DNA from: an uncultured Chlorobiaceae bacterium
GTDB taxonomy: Bacteria > Bacteroidota > Chlorobiia > Chlorobiales > Chlorobiaceae
Direction: 5' to 3'
Assembly: GCA_903895195.1 (NCBI GenBank)
Contig: CAITSZ010000039.1
Location: forward strand, 17,292 to 81,291
Length of the DNA: 64,000 nt
In this document: positions 29,874 through 39,777 of the stretch, one piece after another
How positions within the stretch are numbered: the stretch's first letter is position 1
Layout: each line of letters opens with the position of its first letter
Translations under genes and position numbers: made by a program
Notes under the pieces: model-generated
Told to the model about the DNA's origin: nothing
The model's database searches: none
What the model saw: only the letters and a program-made list of their open reading frames with translations

Positions 29874-31844
29874 ATGGCGAAAATAGGGGTATTCATCTGT
29901 CACTGCGGCGAAAACATAGGCGCAAAGGTTGACTGTACCAAACTGGCTGCTGCAATGGGAGAACACCCCGGCGTTGCAGTTTCGGTTGAGTATAAATATT
30001 TCTGTTCTGATCCTGGCCAGGAGAGCGTTAAACGGGCAATCCGCGACAATAACCTTACAGGTGTCGTTGTTGCCGCCTGCTCACCAAGAATGCATGAAGC
30101 AACGTTCCGCAAGGCATGTGCTGAAGCCGGTCTGAACCCTTATCTTTGTGAAATTGCAAACATCCGCGAGCAGTGCTCATGGGTTCATACGGATAGTGAC
30201 CAGGCGACCGAAAAAGCCATGGACATCACCCGTTCAATGGTCGAGAAAGTTAAACGCAATAATAAACTTCAGCCTATTGAGGTACCTGTCACCCGTCGCG
30301 CCCTTGTAATTGGCGGAGGAATTGCAGGCATCCAGGCGGCACTCGATATCGCCAATGCAGGCCAGGAGGTAGTACTGGTTGAGCGTGAACCGACCCTTGG
30401 CGGACACATGGCTCAACTGTCAGAGACATTCCCTACGCTCGATTGTTCCCAGTGCATCATGACTCCGCGCATGGTCGAAGCCGCTCAGCACCCCAAAATC
30501 AGGCTGCTTACCTATGCTGAAATTGAGAGCGTTGATGGTTATATCGGAAACTTTTCCGTCCGCGTCCGTATGAAGTCGCGCTACGTTGATATAGATAAAT
30601 GTACCGGCTGTGGCGACTGCATTACAAAGTGTCCTGCAAAAAAAATCTCAAGTGAGTTTGATTGCGGTCTCGGAAAACGCACAGCCATTTATACCCCTTT
30701 TGCCCAGTCTGTCCCCAATATCCCAGTCATTGACAAGGCGAATTGCATCTATTTCAAAAACGGCAAATGCAAAATCTGCGCTAAAACATGCCAGTGCGAC
30801 GCTATTAACTTCGATATGGAGGATACCTTTGAGGATCTGGAAATAGGCGCAATTGTTGTGGCCACAGGTTTTCAGGTTCAAAATAATACCATGTACGGTG
30901 AGTATGGCTACGGAAAATATCCCGACGTCATTAACGGCCTTCAATTCGAGCGTCTCGCCTCGGCAAGCGGACCTACTGCAGGCAAAATCCTTAGACCTTC
31001 GGATGGCGTTGAACCGCAAACAGTAGTCTTTATCCAGTGTGCCGGATCGCGCGACCCGTCAAAAGGGGTTCGCTATTGTTCCAAGATTTGCTGCATGTAC
31101 ACTGCAAAGCACGCCATGCTTTACTCGCATAAGGTTCATGGCGGAAAAACCCACATTTTCTATATGGATATCCGTGCTGCCGGCAAAGGATACGACGAGT
31201 TCAGCCGCAGGGCGATAGAAGATGATGAAGCCGCATATCTACGCGGCCGGGTGAGCAAGGTATGGCAGGAAAACGGCAAACTGATGGTCAGGGGCGTTGA
31301 CACCCTTCTTGGCAGACCTGTAGAAATAGCGGCAGATATGGTTGTACTGGCTACCGCAATTATTGCACAGCCCGATGCGAAAGAGTTTGCCAAAACAATC
31401 GGCATAGGTTATGACGAATACGGTTTCTACAACGAGGCTCATCTTAAACTCCGCCCTGTTGAATCATCCACAGCTGGAGTTTTCCTTGCGGGAGCCTGCC
31501 AGTCTCCTAAAGATATTCCCGATTCAGTTGCCCAGGCATCGGCAACTGCAAGCAAGGTACTTGCTCTGTTCAGCAAGGATATGCTTGAGAGAGAACCGGT
31601 TGTTGCCACAAATAACGAAGCAACCTGCGCAGGATGCTGGGGATGCGTCCTGGCGTGTCCATACAATGCTATCGAGCAGAAAGATATTCTCGACCGTTCC
31701 GGAAAAGTCATCAAACGGGTCGCATCCGTCAATCCCGGCTTATGCCAGGGCTGCGGCACCTGTGTTACCTTCTGCCGCTCGAACAGTCTTGATCTGGCAG
31801 GATTTACTGAAAAACAGATTTTTGCAGAAGTGATGGGTCTCTGA
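29874..31844 (+). CDS. hdrA: HdrA-like FAD/Fe-S subunit
   Basis: FICHCGENIG; ALVIGGGIAGIQAALDIANAG; multiple CxxCxxCxxxC clusters. Confidence 0.93.
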   Translation: MAKIGVFICHCGENIGAKVDCTKLAAAMGEHPGVAVSVEYKYFCSDPGQESVKRAIRDNNLTGVVVAACSPRMHEATFRKACAEAGLNPYLCEIANIREQCSWVHTDSDQATEKAMDITRSMVEKVKRNNKLQPIEVPVTRRALVIGGGIAGIQAALDIANAGQEVVLVEREPTLGGHMAQLSETFPTLDCSQCIMTPRMVEAAQHPKIRLLTYAEIESVDGYIGNFSVRVRMKSRYVDIDKCTGCGDCITKCPAKKISSEFDCGLGKRTAIYTPFAQSVPNIPVIDKANCIYFKNGKCKICAKTCQCDAINFDMEDTFEDLEIGAIVVATGFQVQNNTMYGEYGYGKYPDVINGLQFERLASASGPTAGKILRPSDGVEPQTVVFIQCAGSRDPSKGVRYCSKICCMYTAKHAMLYSHKVHGGKTHIFYMDIRAAGKGYDEFSRRAIEDDEAAYLRGRVSKVWQENGKLMVRGVDTLLGRPVEIAADMVVLATAIIAQPDAKEFAKTIGIGYDEYGFYNEAHLKLRPVESSTAGVFLAGACQSPKDIPDSVAQASATASKVLALFSKDMLEREPVVATNNEATCAGCWGCVLACPYNAIEQKDILDRSGKVIKRVASVNPGLCQGCGTCVTFCRSNSLDLAGFTEKQIFAEVMGL

Positions 31845-31892
31845 AAAAGAGCTCTCCCTCAATACTGAACAACTGAACTTTGCTACCGGAGT

Positions 31893-32348
31893 ATGCCGAT
31901 GAGTGAAACTTTTGAGCCCGAAATCATTGCGTTTGTCTGCACCTACTGTACCTATGCCGGCGCTGACCTTGCAGGGACAAGCCGGTTGAAGTACGCTCCT
32001 AATGTGCGCATTATCCGTCTTCCATGCACGGGAAGGATCAGCCCGATGTTTATCCTTAAAGCTCTGCAGAAAGGCGCTGATGGGGTTCTTATAAGCGGAT
32101 GCCACCCTGGCGACTGCCATTTTACCCATGGAAACTATCACGCACGGCGGAGATGGATGGTTTTTCGTGCACTGCTTGACTTTATTGGTATTCCACCTGA
32201 GCGGGTCAAGTACTCCTGGATCAGTGCAGCTGAAGGTGTAAAGTTTGCTGAATTCATAAACAGCGTCACTGAAGATATCCGGAAACTTGGTCCTTTTGAG
32301 CAGTACTCTCAATTGATTGAGCAAACACAGGCTCCAGCGTCACTATAA
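31893..32348 (+). CDS. MvhD/FlxD-like hydrogenase delta [Fe-S] subunit
   Basis: FVCTYCTYAGADLAGTSRLKYAPNVRIIRLPCTGRI...GCHPGDCHF. Confidence 0.9.
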   Translation: MPMSETFEPEIIAFVCTYCTYAGADLAGTSRLKYAPNVRIIRLPCTGRISPMFILKALQKGADGVLISGCHPGDCHFTHGNYHARRRWMVFRALLDFIGIPPERVKYSWISAAEGVKFAEFINSVTEDIRKLGPFEQYSQLIEQTQAPASL

Positions 32349-32358
32349 TAAATACGGA

Positions 32359-33189
32359 ATGAGTATCGAGGAACAATACAGAACGAGGGCAAAGGAACTT
32401 CTTTCAGGCGGTGCTGTCAAAATGGTTATCGGGTATGGCAAGGGCTCTACCTCCGATAGACGTCGACCACTCTTTATCAGTTCAACTGATGAGGTAGATA
32501 GGCTTGTGCTTGATGACGCCTGCATACAGAACCTCTCAGGATATCTTGTCAGTGAAGGCCTTCTGAGCGACGAAAAGCGTGTTGCTGTCTTTCTCCGTCC
32601 TGAAGGAATACGCGCCATCAATATTCTGGCCGCTGAATCTCAGCTTGATGCCGAGCAGATTGTCATTTTTGGATTTGATGTCATCGGCACTGAAGTCAAG
32701 GCATTAAAAGGAATCCATGTTGAAGAGTTCTCCGATGTCATTAATTCTATCAAGAAGGGTGCTCCCGAAGCGAAAGAAGAGGAGCTCTTTGAGAAAATAG
32801 AAAAGATGAGCCCTCAGGAGCGCTTTTCTTTCTGGCAGGAGGAGTTTGCCAAGTGCATCAAATGCTATGCCTGCCGTCAGGCTTGCCCCATGTGTTACTG
32901 CCGTCGGTGCATTGTCGACAGCAATCAGCCGCAATGGGTCAACACCTCTTCGCATACACTCGGAAATTTTGAATGGAATATCGTCAGGGCATTTCACCTT
33001 TCAGGACGATGTGTGGAGTGCGGGAACTGTGATCGGGCATGTCCGGTCAATATTCCACTTCGTCTCATCAATCACAGGATGGCTGAGGAGGTCCTTGGGG
33101 CATTCGATCACTTTGCCGGCATGAGCAAAACCCAGGAACCTGTGCTTGCCAGTTTTAAAAAAGACGATTCCGAGACATTCATTCTCTAA
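32359..33189 (+). CDS. FlxC-like 4Fe-4S protein
   Basis: CIKCYACRQACPMCYCRRC and CVECGNCDRACPVNIP; located within the hdr/flx operon. Confidence 0.78.
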   Translation: MSIEEQYRTRAKELLSGGAVKMVIGYGKGSTSDRRRPLFISSTDEVDRLVLDDACIQNLSGYLVSEGLLSDEKRVAVFLRPEGIRAINILAAESQLDAEQIVIFGFDVIGTEVKALKGIHVEEFSDVINSIKKGAPEAKEEELFEKIEKMSPQERFSFWQEEFAKCIKCYACRQACPMCYCRRCIVDSNQPQWVNTSSHTLGNFEWNIVRAFHLSGRCVECGNCDRACPVNIPLRLINHRMAEEVLGAFDHFAGMSKTQEPVLASFKKDDSETFIL

Positions 33190-33202
33190 GTAACAAACTC
33201 GT

Positions 33203-34216
33203 ATGACAAAAATCCTTTTCAGCGATAAACTTGACAACTGTGTCGAACGATGGAAATCAGCCGGTTTAACTGTTATTGGTCCCGTTCAACGTGCCAATAT
33301 ATCAACCTACGCCGCAGTTGAACATGCTGCCGAATTAGATTTAGGGCTTATTCTTACCGACCGCTCGATCAAGGATCTTTTCTTTCCGCAGAGCGAGCCG
33401 ATGTTGCGTTATACGATCAAAAAAGAGTCCATTGATACTGATGAATGCCTGCCGCCTTCAGGGCCGAGAATCATCTTCGGTGCCCGGCCTTGTGATTCTT
33501 CAGGGATGGCAATTGACGATCCCCTTTTCGGATGGGACTATAAAGATGAATACTGGTTTCAGAGACGCAATGAATCGGTTATTGTAACAATTGCATGCAC
33601 AAAAGCGGATGATTTCTGCATGTGCACCTCTCTCAAAATGGCCCCGGACAGCTCGAAAGGCTCTGATGTCCTGCTTAGACCACTTGCTGGCGGAAAGGGA
33701 TGGGTAGTTGAGGAAGTGACTGACCGGGGACGGGAAGCTTTCAAAACCATTACTGATATTCTGCAGGAGAGCTCCGACACCGCCGCCCCTTTGGCTGTTG
33801 TTGAAAAAAAGTTTGACCTTGATTCCTGTGTCACCTGGCTGCAGAATCCTGAAAATTTCGAAAGCCGGTTCTGGAAAGAGATATCAATGCGCTGTATCGG
33901 CTGTGCGTCGTGTACCTTTCTCTGCCCTACCTGTCATTGCTTTGACATTCAGGATGAAGGTGATACCTACACCGGGATCAGACGGAAAAACTGGGACAGC
34001 TGCTCCTTTGCCCTCTTTACCATGCACACCTCAGGCCATAACCCCCGGTCAACACAATCCGCACGCTGGCGCCAGAGAATCATGCACAAATTCAATTATT
34101 TTCCAGGCAAATTCAGTGTGAACAGCTGCAGCGGATGTGGCCGATGCTCACGCCAGTGCCCTGTTGACATGGGAATCACCGAGACCTTACAAGAGATATC
34201 AAAATTATCGCAGTGA
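33203..34216 (+). CDS. FlxB-like / sulfhydrogenase beta-subunit-like 4Fe-4S protein
   Basis: IIFGARPCDSSGMAIDD; CIGCASCTFLCPTCHCFD; CSGCGRCSRQCPVDMG. Confidence 0.82.
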   Translation: MTKILFSDKLDNCVERWKSAGLTVIGPVQRANISTYAAVEHAAELDLGLILTDRSIKDLFFPQSEPMLRYTIKKESIDTDECLPPSGPRIIFGARPCDSSGMAIDDPLFGWDYKDEYWFQRRNESVIVTIACTKADDFCMCTSLKMAPDSSKGSDVLLRPLAGGKGWVVEEVTDRGREAFKTITDILQESSDTAAPLAVVEKKFDLDSCVTWLQNPENFESRFWKEISMRCIGCASCTFLCPTCHCFDIQDEGDTYTGIRRKNWDSCSFALFTMHTSGHNPRSTQSARWRQRIMHKFNYFPGKFSVNSCSGCGRCSRQCPVDMGITETLQEISKLSQ

Positions 34217-35079
34217 CAGAAATCATCCACAACACACAACAGAACATCTACAAACCGGCCATCATGAAAATTGTGGGCCGTCACGACGAAGCGCCAGGCG
34301 TGAGAACCATGAGACTGGAGTTTCAGGATGCTGCCGACCATGAGTTTTTCAAGGAGACCTACCGCACCGGCATGTTCGGCCTCTACGGCGTTTACGGCGA
34401 GGGGGAGAGCACCTTCTGTGTCGCAAGCCCTGAAACACGCAAGGATTATATCGAATGTACCTTCCGCCAGTCCGGCAGGGTAACCTCGGCACTTGCGAAT
34501 GCGGATATCGGCGACCTGATAACGTTCAGAGGGCCTTACGGAAATCGATTTCCCATTGAGGAGTTCCATGGCAAAAACCTCCTGTTCATTTCAGGCGGCA
34601 TAGCTCTCCCTCCAACGCGAAGCGTTATATGGTCATGCCTTGACCAGCGCGAGAAATTCGGCAAGGTCACTATTGTTTACGGGGCACGTACTGTGGCTGA
34701 TCTGGTTTATAAGCATGAACTTGAGGAGTGGCAGGAGAGAAGCGATGTCGATCTCGTGTTGACTGTTGATCCGGGCGGAGAATCTCCAGACTGGAAAAAC
34801 AGGATTGGATTTGTACCGACTGTCCTTGAAGAGGCAGCTCCCTCTCCGGATAACTGTATTGCTGTGATTTGCGGCCCGCCAATCATGATCAAATTCACCC
34901 TGATCTCGCTTAAAAAGCTCGGGTTCGACGAATCAAACGTCTATACGACTCTTGAAAACCGGATGAAATGCGGACTTGGCAAATGCGGAAGATGCAATGT
35001 CGGATCGGTCTATGTATGCAAAGAGGGACCAGTCTTTACAGCGGCTGAAGTTGCCAGGATGCCGGCTTCCGACCTATAA
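34213..35079 (+). CDS. FlxA-like / sulfhydrogenase gamma FAD/NAD(P)-binding subunit
   Basis: FRGPYGNRFPIEEF; LLFISGGIALPPTRSVIW; CGLGKCGRCNVG; 4-bp overlap with preceding gene. Confidence 0.88.
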   Translation: MTEIIHNTQQNIYKPAIMKIVGRHDEAPGVRTMRLEFQDAADHEFFKETYRTGMFGLYGVYGEGESTFCVASPETRKDYIECTFRQSGRVTSALANADIGDLITFRGPYGNRFPIEEFHGKNLLFISGGIALPPTRSVIWSCLDQREKFGKVTIVYGARTVADLVYKHELEEWQERSDVDLVLTVDPGGESPDWKNRIGFVPTVLEEAAPSPDNCIAVICGPPIMIKFTLISLKKLGFDESNVYTTLENRMKCGLGKCGRCNVGSVYVCKEGPVFTAAEVARMPASDL

Positions 35080-36723
35080 AAGAGTGATTGAATAAAAATT
35101 CTCCGGCTGATGAAAATCGGCCGGGGCTGTTGATGCCGCCTCCCACCATGGAAACAAGCCATACTCTCCCCTGCCTGAAGATATGCAGCACTGCAATGCA
35201 ACTCTCTGCCCATTCATGAACGGCTCCAGCAGCCTATAGGAAAACTCCATCCCGAAACTTTCAGCACTCTTTACTATGCTGATATCCCCCATCCATCGCT
35301 CCTCTGAAAGGATGGCATACCCTTCAGCTCTTTTTCTTGGAGCGTCGAATCGCAATGCTACCCAGTTGCCCTCCGCAGTCATTTCAAACTCGAGATAACC
35401 GCAAGAGAAATCAGTATGAGCGATAAAGAGCTCCGAAACGCCATACTGCCATAGTCCATCAGTAAACGTGCCTGCAAGAGCTGCAGAAGGTGGTTTTATG
35501 GAAAATAGTGATGAATTGCTGTTACGGGTTGTCCAGCGTACAAAAGGGGCTTCAGGTGCAGCTATGGCAGCCTGTATCGAAAGCAGTTGTTCAACTGCAG
35601 CAAATCCCCCGGGCGGGATTTCCCTTTCGGCAAACCTATAGCCGACAAATGAGCCTTCGATCAGCTTCAGAGGAAAGAGAGTCTCCGGGATTGCCGTCAA
35701 CTTGCTCAACTTTATTGGTGGCCATAGAAGACCGGCCCAACCTTTCGAAGGGTCATGAACATCGACAACGCTCTCGACCCCGCATGAAGCAAGAAGCTTT
35801 TCATCAAACAAGCCGATACACTGTACTTCAAGATCAAGTTCTACACCCGCATCTCGCTTTGCAGCAGTTTTCATGCGAGCAGCAAGTTTTAGAACATCTG
35901 TTGCAGTTGCCCCTCCCTTGTTGTAAATGAAGTTGGCATGGTGTTCGCTGACTACGGCACCCCCTTCACGACTGTCCTTAAAACCAAGTTCCTCAAAAAT
36001 AGTCCCGCTTGAACGACCGGCAACATAGTTGTTCTTAAAGGTCGAACCGCAGCTCGGAAAATCGAAATGATGCTTTTGATTGCGCTCTTCCTCAAACCTG
36101 TCCATCTGAAGTTTGATATCCTCTTGCGAGCATGTCTCAGGAAAACGAAGAAGCACAGCAATAACTATGGCAGGATTATCCATCAGAGAGGTTTTCTTGT
36201 AACCATGAAAAACCTCTTCAGGGGTCATCCACCGCAATCGTCCGTCAATAGTCATTGTCTGGATACCGCTGGTAACTGCAGAAATTTCACCTCCAAAGCA
36301 GCGGGCATTCATTCTGACCGTAGATCCAATCTGACCTGGAAGCCTGTAAAGCCACTCTCCCCCTCCCCTACCACATGAAAGCAGCTCTTCGGCAATAAGG
36401 GTGTTGTCTGCACCTGCCTCGCACCAGAGTTCATCATCGGATATCCAGCACATCCGTTGCATTCGGTCTAATGAGATAACTATACCAGGGAATCCGGAAT
36501 CGGAAAAGAGGATATTACTTCCCTTTCCCATAATGGCAAGAGGAAGTTTATGCTCGCTGTTCCAAAAAAGAAGATCGGCAAGTTCTGAAGGGGTTCCGGG
36601 ATGAGCAAGATAACGAGCTCTCCCCCCTATCTGGTAATAGGCACGTGAAGCAAGAGAAACATTGGATTCAAAACTACAGGGAAGAGATAACTCATGCATA
36701 AGGTAGAGGCTTTTGATGGTCAT
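35074..36723 (-). CDS. murB: UDP-N-acetylenolpyruvoylglucosamine reductase MurB with extra C-terminal CBM9-like domain
   Basis: MGKGSNILFSDSGFPGIVI; LPGQIGSTVRMNARCFGGE; FPSCGSTFKNN; GGAVVSEHHANFIYN; about 240 extra residues after the MurB fold. Confidence 0.88.
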   Translation of the reverse strand: MTIKSLYLMHELSLPCSFESNVSLASRAYYQIGGRARYLAHPGTPSELADLLFWNSEHKLPLAIMGKGSNILFSDSGFPGIVISLDRMQRMCWISDDELWCEAGADNTLIAEELLSCGRGGGEWLYRLPGQIGSTVRMNARCFGGEISAVTSGIQTMTIDGRLRWMTPEEVFHGYKKTSLMDNPAIVIAVLLRFPETCSQEDIKLQMDRFEEERNQKHHFDFPSCGSTFKNNYVAGRSSGTIFEELGFKDSREGGAVVSEHHANFIYNKGGATATDVLKLAARMKTAAKRDAGVELDLEVQCIGLFDEKLLASCGVESVVDVHDPSKGWAGLLWPPIKLSKLTAIPETLFPLKLIEGSFVGYRFAEREIPPGGFAAVEQLLSIQAAIAAPEAPFVRWTTRNSNSSLFSIKPPSAALAGTFTDGLWQYGVSELFIAHTDFSCGYLEFEMTAEGNWVALRFDAPRKRAEGYAILSEERWMGDISIVKSAESFGMEFSYRLLEPFMNGQRVALQCCISSGRGEYGLFPWWEAASTAPADFHQPENFYSITLL

Positions 36724-36862
36724 CAGAAACTGACCTTTACAACAAGAACTGACTAAAAATGAAAAGAAAACAGACGAAAATGGATAAATTCCATATTTTT
36801 CAGAGTCAAAACGCCTTCCGGCGTTCAATCTATATATTCAGAAACCCATTATCGCTCATACC

Positions 36863-37315
36863 ATGCCAGAAAGCAACGACCGCAGGGTAAACTTTGCCCT
36901 TGCACAAATTACTACTGAACAAATTGCCATTCTCCCTGAAGTCCTTGTTGAAGACAAGCCTATTACCATAAATGCCGGCCTTAATTTTGGTATTGACAGT
37001 AAACAGCATCTGTTGAAAGTAATGTTCAAAAATATCTTTCTGCAAGAGGAAACGCCGTTTATCATCATTGAAACAGGATGTGTTTTTGCCATAGATCCCG
37101 AATCATGGGCGCTTTTTTCAACTCAGGAAGACGGATTTTTTGTACTGCCAAAAAATTTTGCCGGTCATCTTGCGACACTGACGGCCAGCACAGCTCGGGG
37201 TATTTTGCACAACAAAACTGAAAACACTCCAATGAATCGGTTTTTTATTCCTGCCAATAACATTGAAGAGATGATACCGGATAACCTTGCTCTTCCTTTG
37301 GAACCTGCTTCCTGA
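36863..37315 (+). CDS. Conserved hypothetical, possibly SecB-like fold
   Basis: 150-aa intact ORF, beta-rich pattern; resemblance to SecB is weak. Confidence 0.5.
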   Translation: MPESNDRRVNFALAQITTEQIAILPEVLVEDKPITINAGLNFGIDSKQHLLKVMFKNIFLQEETPFIIIETGCVFAIDPESWALFSTQEDGFFVLPKNFAGHLATLTASTARGILHNKTENTPMNRFFIPANNIEEMIPDNLALPLEPAS

Positions 37316-37330
37316 AATAAAAACAGATGA

Positions 37331-37360
37331 ACATTATGCCTGGCGTGACAGGCATAATGT
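37331..37360. terminator. Bidirectional rho-independent terminator between convergent genes
   Basis: acattatgcct-ggcgtgac-aggcataatgt followed by tttt; perfect 11-bp stem. Confidence 0.8.
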
Positions 37361-37371
37361 TTTTCCGCCTC

Positions 37372-37938
37372 TCACTTCAAAAATGTTACGGTATCGGGTT
37401 TTCTCGGGGCAGCTTCGGGCAATGGCTGTGCACTGTAGCCAAAAACGGCTGCTGCATAGGGAACATGGCCTTCAGGAAAATTGAGTCCAAGAGTACTCAG
37501 TGATGCGGGACCTTCAGGGGTGCCATACACAATCATTGGAGAGTGAACCCAGCAGGAGCTTATCCCGAGTGACGAGGCTGCAAGTAACATGTTTTCCATT
37601 GCAAGCACACAGTCCCACAAGGGCGCTACTGCCTTACTGTCTCCTGACACGATTACAAGCGTAGGTGCATGGTAAAAGACATGAACATCATCACGGGTGG
37701 ATAATTCACGCAAACTCGGAATATCAGAATTCTTGAAACTCGCTTTACATAAAAGCTGAAGTTTTTCAATGAGATCATTATTCTTCACAACGGTAAAATG
37801 CCAAGGCTGATCTCCCATGGCTGTTGGGGCATACTGGCCTGCTACAAGGATCTGCCGGATATCTTTTTCATCAATCTGTTTTGACTCGTAAGCCCTTACA
37901 CTGCGTCGTTTAAGAATGGTTTGTATTGTCTCATTCAT
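37372..37938 (-). CDS. Nitroreductase family protein
   Basis: ILKRRSVRAYESKQID; YAPTAMGDQPWHFTVV; AASSLGISSCWVHSP. Confidence 0.92.
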   Translation of the reverse strand: MNETIQTILKRRSVRAYESKQIDEKDIRQILVAGQYAPTAMGDQPWHFTVVKNNDLIEKLQLLCKASFKNSDIPSLRELSTRDDVHVFYHAPTLVIVSGDSKAVAPLWDCVLAMENMLLAASSLGISSCWVHSPMIVYGTPEGPASLSTLGLNFPEGHVPYAAAVFGYSAQPLPEAAPRKPDTVTFLK

Positions 37939-37996
37939 CTCTATCGTCTTTAACTGTTATAAAAAACACAACCAAATATAGTCGGCAAATGGCCCT

Positions 37997-39745
37997 TCAC
38001 TCATTATCAATGAGTTCACGCACTTTACATGCAAGTTCTTTGCGATTAAACGGTTTGCCAAGAAACGGCATTGCAACATCCTGATCCTCCTTAGGCTTTA
38101 AAAAGTCATCGGGATATCCTGAAATAAGCAGAATTTTAAGCCCGGGACGACTCTTTTTCAAAAGCAAGGCAAGATCACGTCCATTCATATCAGGCATGAT
38201 AACGTCAGTAATGAGCATATGGATACTATCTGGATAATCGCGTGAAAGTGCAATTGCCTCTGTTGGAGATTCTGCAACAAGCACCGTATATCCAAAACTT
38301 ATTAAAAAGTCAAACGTAATTTCCCTGACTAACTTATCATCCTCGACAAACAAAATAGTCTCATTGCCACCGGATATGAATTCATCTTTTTTAGGTAATG
38401 GGGATGAAGATGCTTTTCCAGCATATCTGGGCAGATAAATTTCGAATGTTGTCCCTTTTGCAATTTCGCTTGATACAAGAATGGCTCCATTGTTCTGCCT
38501 GACAATGCCATACACTGTAGCAAGTCCAAGACCGGTACTTGATGTTTTAGATTTTGTCGAGAAGAAGGGCTCAAAAACTGAATTCAGAGTGACTTTGTCC
38601 ATACCTTTGCCATTATCGTTGACAACAAGCAATATATAATCACCCGGAGCAAGTTCCTGATGGTCCAGGCAAAATGCATCATCAAGAGTGACATTACGGG
38701 TTTCGATGGAAAGCGTTCCGATTCCTTGAATGGACTCTTTTGAGTTGATGGCAAGATTGGTTACAATCTGGTCGATTTGGGTGGAATCCATCTTTACAGG
38801 CCAGAGCTCCTTTGCCTGTGATAAGATCAGCTCAATATTGGCTCCAAGCAGGTGTTTGAGCATATTAAGCGTTTTGGAAACTGCCGCATTGAAATCCAGC
38901 ACCTGTAAATCGATAGGTTGCTTTCGGGCGAACGCAAGCAGCTGACTTGTAAGTCCTGCTGATTTGAGAACCGACATCCGAAGGTCAGAAAAGATTTCCC
39001 TGTCGCGACTGTTCAACTCCTCAGAATCAATCAACAGATCAAGGTTGCCAAGCATAACCTGCAGCATATTGTTGAAATCATGGGCAACACCTCCCGCAAG
39101 CCTCCCTATCGACTCCATTTTCTGAGCCTGCATCAGATTTCCCTGAAGAATCGCGTTCTGCTCTTCAATCTGCTTTTGCTTGGTAATATCGGTAAGAATG
39201 GCTCTGCTTTCCTGAGCATCATCGCTTACGACAGCATCTATACGCACAATCATCTTAGGGGGAAAAGAAGCATTCGAAGCAGGGTGGAGATCTTCATTCA
39301 GAAGTCTCACCTCAACGTATTTTTGCTCTTTGCGACAAAACACCCTTTCCAGGAATGTATTGAATATCGAAAGGTCGAGTTGATTAATAAAACGCCCTAA
39401 TCGATCACCTTTCAAGGTGGATCGTTCAACGCGCAGCATCTTTGTTGCTGTCAGATTTACATCAAGTATCGTGCTGTCACGTGCAAGAGTCAGGTAACCC
39501 AATGGAGCAAACTCGTAAAGCTCAGTGTATCTCTCAAGACTTGCCTCCAGTTCTTCTCTATATTGCAGCAGTTCGTCCTGCTGCATTTCAAGTTCGATCT
39601 GATGAATAGAAAGTTCATGGATAATCCGCTGCATTTCCTCTGGCGTATTAAAAACCGGAGATGTTTTCTGAATTTCAGGCCAGCGTTCTTCTGCCTTACG
39701 TCTCAACTCAGAAAGTCCCTCGGCAAGCGCTTTCTTATTTTTCAT
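37997..39745 (-). CDS. PAS-domain hybrid sensor histidine kinase with C-terminal receiver
   Basis: PAS PLGYLTLARDSTILDVN; H-box GGVAHDFNNMLQVML; GLGLATVYGIVRQ; receiver ETILFVEDDKLVR...LITDVIMPDMNG. Confidence 0.93.
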   Translation of the reverse strand: MKNKKALAEGLSELRRKAEERWPEIQKTSPVFNTPEEMQRIIHELSIHQIELEMQQDELLQYREELEASLERYTELYEFAPLGYLTLARDSTILDVNLTATKMLRVERSTLKGDRLGRFINQLDLSIFNTFLERVFCRKEQKYVEVRLLNEDLHPASNASFPPKMIVRIDAVVSDDAQESRAILTDITKQKQIEEQNAILQGNLMQAQKMESIGRLAGGVAHDFNNMLQVMLGNLDLLIDSEELNSRDREIFSDLRMSVLKSAGLTSQLLAFARKQPIDLQVLDFNAAVSKTLNMLKHLLGANIELILSQAKELWPVKMDSTQIDQIVTNLAINSKESIQGIGTLSIETRNVTLDDAFCLDHQELAPGDYILLVVNDNGKGMDKVTLNSVFEPFFSTKSKTSSTGLGLATVYGIVRQNNGAILVSSEIAKGTTFEIYLPRYAGKASSSPLPKKDEFISGGNETILFVEDDKLVREITFDFLISFGYTVLVAESPTEAIALSRDYPDSIHMLITDVIMPDMNGRDLALLLKKSRPGLKILLISGYPDDFLKPKEDQDVAMPFLGKPFNRKELACKVRELIDNE

Positions 39746-39777
39746 GCGAGATGTTTATCTATTGAGAGCTTTGCCAT

